This document shows, one piece after another, positions 61,036 to 64,000 of a stretch of DNA of 64,000 nt. Numbering within the stretch: position 1 is the first letter of the stretch; the number at the start of each line of letters is the position of its first letter. This DNA is from Ga0077536 sp943370145 (lineage in GTDB: Bacteria > Pseudomonadota > Gammaproteobacteria > Ga0077536), in the NCBI GenBank assembly GCA_943370145.1, contig CALRPY020000014.1:14981-78980 (forward strand), written 5' to 3'. The notes below the pieces were generated by a model. It was not told the origin of the DNA, did no database searches, and saw nothing but the letters and a program-made list of their open reading frames with translations. The position numbers and the translations under genes are program-made.

Positions 61036-63447
61036 ATGACGAATCAACAGATGATGCTGCGCATCACCGGTTACACGGACCGCTGTTCGGTGCGGCCCGG
61101 TGACGAAATCAGCTTTCACGTCCACAGCGAGTTCAACGAGCCCTACCAGGTCGACATCGTGCGCCTCATTCACGGCGACACGAATCCCGAGGGGCCCGGC
61201 TTCAAGGAAAAGGTGATCCGCACCGCGGTCAACGGGCGCTATCGCGGCCGCAACCAGCCGGTTCATGCCGGCAGCTACATCCTCGTGCCAAACGATGCGC
61301 GCTTCGACGTGCAGAGTTTCACGCTCTGCGCCTACGTTTACCCGACGACACCGGTCGTCGACTGCGAGAACGTGCCGGTCGGCATGCAGGCGATCATCTC
61401 GAAGTGGGATGCGAAGACCAACACGGGTTACGGACTCTTCATCAACGACAAGGGCGAACTGACCGTGCGTATCGGTCGCGGGCGCGGCAAGTCCGTCGAC
61501 TACTCGACGAAGAGGCCGCTGTTCCGCAAGGTGTGGTATCAGGTCGGGGCAAGCTACGACGCTGCCAGCGGCGAAGTGCGCATCTGGCAGACGCCGCACG
61601 TGACGATCACGAACGGTGGGCACGGTCTGAGCATGCTGCATCCCGTCGAAGACACGGCGGGCAGCGCCCGTTACCGGTCGACGCTGGGCGCGCCGCGTCC
61701 GACCGACGCGCCGCTGCTGATTGCGGCGAGTTCGCAGCAGGCCCAGTCCGGGCGCTACGTGGTCGGCGCCCACTTCAAGCAGCTCGCTGCGCCCGTCGAG
61801 ATCCCGGTCCATGCCCACAAGTTCAACGGCAAGATCGAACGACCCCGCGTCGCGAACCGTGCGCTGACGGCGGCGCAGGTCGAACTGCTGCTGGCAGCGC
61901 CCGGCGTGCAGCAACTGCCGGGCGAGCTCCGCGCGGCGGTCGTCGCCGCCTGGGACTTCAGCGCGAACATCGCCGACAACGCGGCGTCGACGCACATCGT
62001 CGACACGGGCCCGCACGGCCTGCACGGCATCGGCATCAACATGCCGGTGCGCGGTGCGACGGGTTTCAACTGGTCGTCGGACTACATGAGCTTCCGGCAC
62101 GCCCCGCAGGAATACGGCGCGATCCATTTCCACGACGAGTCGGTCGATGACGCACGCTGGACGCCCTCGTTCACGCTGAAGGTGCCGGCGTCGATGAAGA
62201 GCGGCGTGTATGCCGCCCGCCTGCGCGTGAACGGATCGACCGACGCGGAGTGCGAGGACTACATTCCCTTCTTCGTGCGCCCCCCGGCCGACGGGCCGAC
62301 CGCGAAGATCGCGCTCGTGATGGCGATGCACAGCTACCTCGCGTATGCGAACGACAACCTGAGCGTGAATTCCGTGATTGCGCAGCTGCTGACGGGCCAG
62401 GTGCCGCTGCTGCAGCCGGGCGACCTGCTGCTCAACAAGGAGCGCGGCTACGGGCTCGGCACCTACACGAGCTACCGTGACGGCTGGGGCGTGAACGTGT
62501 CGTCCCGCCTGCGCCCCATCCTCAACATGCGGCCGAAGTACATTCACGTGCTGTCGCCGTCCCTGTGGCAGTTCAACGCGGACCTGCATCTCGTCGACTG
62601 GCTCTACGAAATGGGTTACGACGTCGACATCCTGGTCGACGAGGACGTGCAGCGGGAAGGCGTGGCGCTGCTCAAGCAGTACCCGATCGTGCTGACCGGC
62701 CATCATCCGGAGTACATGTCGGAACAGCAGATGCAGGCCTACCACGACTACCAGCAGCAGGGTGGCCGCTTCATGTACCTCGCGGCAAACGGGTTCTACT
62801 GGATCTGCCAGCCGCATCCGGACAACCCGAACATCGTCGAGGTCCGCAAGGGTGACAACGGCACCCGCGCCTGGACCATCGCGCCGGGCGAGTACTGCAA
62901 CGCCTTCGACGGCAAGCACGGCGGGCTGTGGCGCGTGCGTGGGCGCGCCATGAGCAAGCTGCTCGGCGTGACCTTCACGTCCTTCGGCCTCACGTACTCT
63001 TCGTACTATCGTCGTGCGCCGGACAGCGAGCTGCCGGAATGCCGCTGGCTGATGAAGGGGATCGGCCGTGACGAGCCTATCGGCAACTTCGGCCTGGTGG
63101 GCGGTGGCGCGGCGGGCCTGGAGCTCGATCGCTATGACCTCGAACTCGGCACGCCGCACCGGGCCTACCTGCTCGCGCATTCGGAGGGACACTCCGACAT
63201 GTTCGTGTCGGTCACCGAGGAATCGACCTTCAACGCGCGCGGCATCATCCCGGGCAGCCTCGGCGACAACAACCCGCGCACGCGCGCCGACATCGTCTAC
63301 TACAAGACGCCGAACAACGGGGCCGTGTTTTCGGTGGGGTCGATGTCCTGGTGCGGCTCGCTGTCGCACAACGGCTATGACAACAACGTCTCGCGGATGA
63401 TGAAGAACGCGATCGACGGATTCCTCAAGCCGGGGCCCCTGCCGTGA
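61036..63447 (+). CDS. N,N-dimethylformamidase-like large (beta) subunit, cassette 2
   Basis: 803 residues, alignable with the cassette 1 large subunit end to end (LIHGDTNPEGPGFKEKVI, SFTLCAYVYPTTPVVDCE, LRPILNMRPKYIHVLSPSLW, FGLVGGGAAGLELDRYDLE). The predicted iron ligands are kept: Tyr437 (HSYLAYAND), Tyr477 (GLGTYTSY) and Glu559 (GHHPEYM), with the same spacing as in copy 1. Residue changes around them (PTNSYM to MHSYL, CHSDG to SYRDG, SHPEY to HHPEY) suggest a different substrate. The last bases overlap the next gene (GTGA). Confidence 0.9.
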   Translation: MTNQQMMLRITGYTDRCSVRPGDEISFHVHSEFNEPYQVDIVRLIHGDTNPEGPGFKEKVIRTAVNGRYRGRNQPVHAGSYILVPNDARFDVQSFTLCAYVYPTTPVVDCENVPVGMQAIISKWDAKTNTGYGLFINDKGELTVRIGRGRGKSVDYSTKRPLFRKVWYQVGASYDAASGEVRIWQTPHVTITNGGHGLSMLHPVEDTAGSARYRSTLGAPRPTDAPLLIAASSQQAQSGRYVVGAHFKQLAAPVEIPVHAHKFNGKIERPRVANRALTAAQVELLLAAPGVQQLPGELRAAVVAAWDFSANIADNAASTHIVDTGPHGLHGIGINMPVRGATGFNWSSDYMSFRHAPQEYGAIHFHDESVDDARWTPSFTLKVPASMKSGVYAARLRVNGSTDAECEDYIPFFVRPPADGPTAKIALVMAMHSYLAYANDNLSVNSVIAQLLTGQVPLLQPGDLLLNKERGYGLGTYTSYRDGWGVNVSSRLRPILNMRPKYIHVLSPSLWQFNADLHLVDWLYEMGYDVDILVDEDVQREGVALLKQYPIVLTGHHPEYMSEQQMQAYHDYQQQGGRFMYLAANGFYWICQPHPDNPNIVEVRKGDNGTRAWTIAPGEYCNAFDGKHGGLWRVRGRAMSKLLGVTFTSFGLTYSSYYRRAPDSELPECRWLMKGIGRDEPIGNFGLVGGGAAGLELDRYDLELGTPHRAYLLAHSEGHSDMFVSVTEESTFNARGIIPGSLGDNNPRTRADIVYYKTPNNGAVFSVGSMSWCGSLSHNGYDNNVSRMMKNAIDGFLKPGPLP

Positions 63448-63866
63448 GCCGGCGTGGCAAGGTGGCCGACGTGCCGCTCGCGCGCGACGAAAGCTGGTGG
63501 CTGCACCCCGCGTTCCGCGGGCAGCAGACGCTGCCGCTCGCGGATACGGGCGTTGGCGCGTTGCCGCACCGCTGGGTGCGCTCGGATGCACCGGTGGTCG
63601 CGGCAGAGGCCGGTGTCGACGACGCGAGCGGTTACGCCGATCTGGCGAAAATCCTCTACACGCTGAACGGCCACCGGCCAGGTCCCGTGCGCGGCTTCTA
63701 CGTGATCGTGGAGTCGGCGCCGGGCCGTTACGCGGTGGGCCAGCTGTGCGCCGACCCGCAGGTGCCCGTGCAGCTGTTCGAGGATCTGGTCTTCGACAGC
63801 GAAGCCGACGCGCGGGCAAAGGCCGCGGCCATGCGGGCAGCCCAGCCGGGTCCGCAGCGCCGCTGA
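63444..63866 (+). CDS. Third cassette protein, alpha-subunit-like, cassette 2
   Basis: 140 residues from GTG 63444, overlapping the large-subunit stop by four bases exactly as in cassette 1. It is homologous to the first third-gene product in its last 80 residues (LYTLNGHRPGPVRGFYVIV, YAVGQLCAD, QLFEDLVFDSEADARAKA). The N-terminal 50 residues differ (DESWWLHPAFRGQQ). No known family recognised. Keeping this gene in both copies argues that it is part of the functional unit. Confidence 0.7.
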   Translation: MSRRGKVADVPLARDESWWLHPAFRGQQTLPLADTGVGALPHRWVRSDAPVVAAEAGVDDASGYADLAKILYTLNGHRPGPVRGFYVIVESAPGRYAVGQLCADPQVPVQLFEDLVFDSEADARAKAAAMRAAQPGPQRR

Positions 63867-64000
63867 GCCCGGCGCCGCCGAAACGTCCGCGCGGCGTCGC
63901 GAGCTTGCGCCGGGCGCGAACGCAGGGCCCGTGCCCGGAGCCGGGTCCTCGCGGGGTGGCGCCGTGCGGTACGCGGTCGGCGGACGTCGGCCCCGCGGCC

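Noticed and set aside
60526..63819. Minus-strand open frame of 1097 codons
   Set aside because: It is antisense to the cassette 2 genes. The translation is Arg/His/Asp-rich with no family signature, a by-product of GC-rich codon use.

Overview
The window is GC-rich, densely coded chromosome from a proteobacterium, most likely a gammaproteobacterium: it carries a YheU/UPF0270 protein, a VF530-family protein, YaeQ, TamA/TamB, HrpB, Hsp33 and a type-2 LeuA. I did not recognise any rRNA, tRNA, insertion-sequence transposase, CRISPR array or phage gene. No species can be named from sequence alone.

Bases 1-32000 look mostly like core genome. In order: an Ada/AlkA-type DNA glycosylase cut by the left edge, a pyridoxamine-oxidase-like pair (the second fused to GAF and winged-helix parts), a small cytochrome c, HrpB, LeuA divergent from an Lrp/AsnC regulator, DUF3750, Hsp33, DUF1772, YheU, a metallo-beta-lactamase-fold hydrolase, DUF429, VF530, DUF2189, a lytic-transglycosylase-like protein, a TonB-dependent receptor behind a Fur-like box, a complete tripartite RND efflux operon, and the tamA-tamB pair. 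Divergent from tamA is a short gene with an in-frame UGA and a downstream hairpin. It reads as a SelW/Rdx-family selenoprotein (CxxU) and would be missed by normal gene calling.

Bases 32000-50400 are accessory catabolic genes separated by repeat-rich spacers: SDR, MBL lactonase-like, VOC and LLM oxidoreductases, then a probable GntR-controlled operon (FAH-family, alpha/beta hydrolase, DUF1636, amidohydrolase), then alcohol dehydrogenase, LLM oxygenase and acyl-CoA dehydrogenase, then a PhnD-like binding protein with a hybrid histidine kinase. Six copies of one 39-bp palindrome, three in a 178-bp tandem array, lie only in this part.

Bases 50400-64000 hold the most unusual locus. Reading right from about 56980 are two tandem three-gene cassettes, each a small subunit, a large subunit of the N,N-dimethylformamidase type, and a second small protein that looks related to the first. 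Reading left from the same 90-bp spacer are two glutamine-synthetase-like ligases, a phytanoyl-CoA-dioxygenase-like Fe/2-oxoglutarate enzyme and a class I glutamine-amidotransferase-like hydrolase. By analogy with gamma-glutamylation pathways for amines (putrescine, isopropylamine, aniline), I infer that amides or formamides are hydrolysed to amines, which are gamma-glutamylated, oxidised and released. The substrate is unknown.
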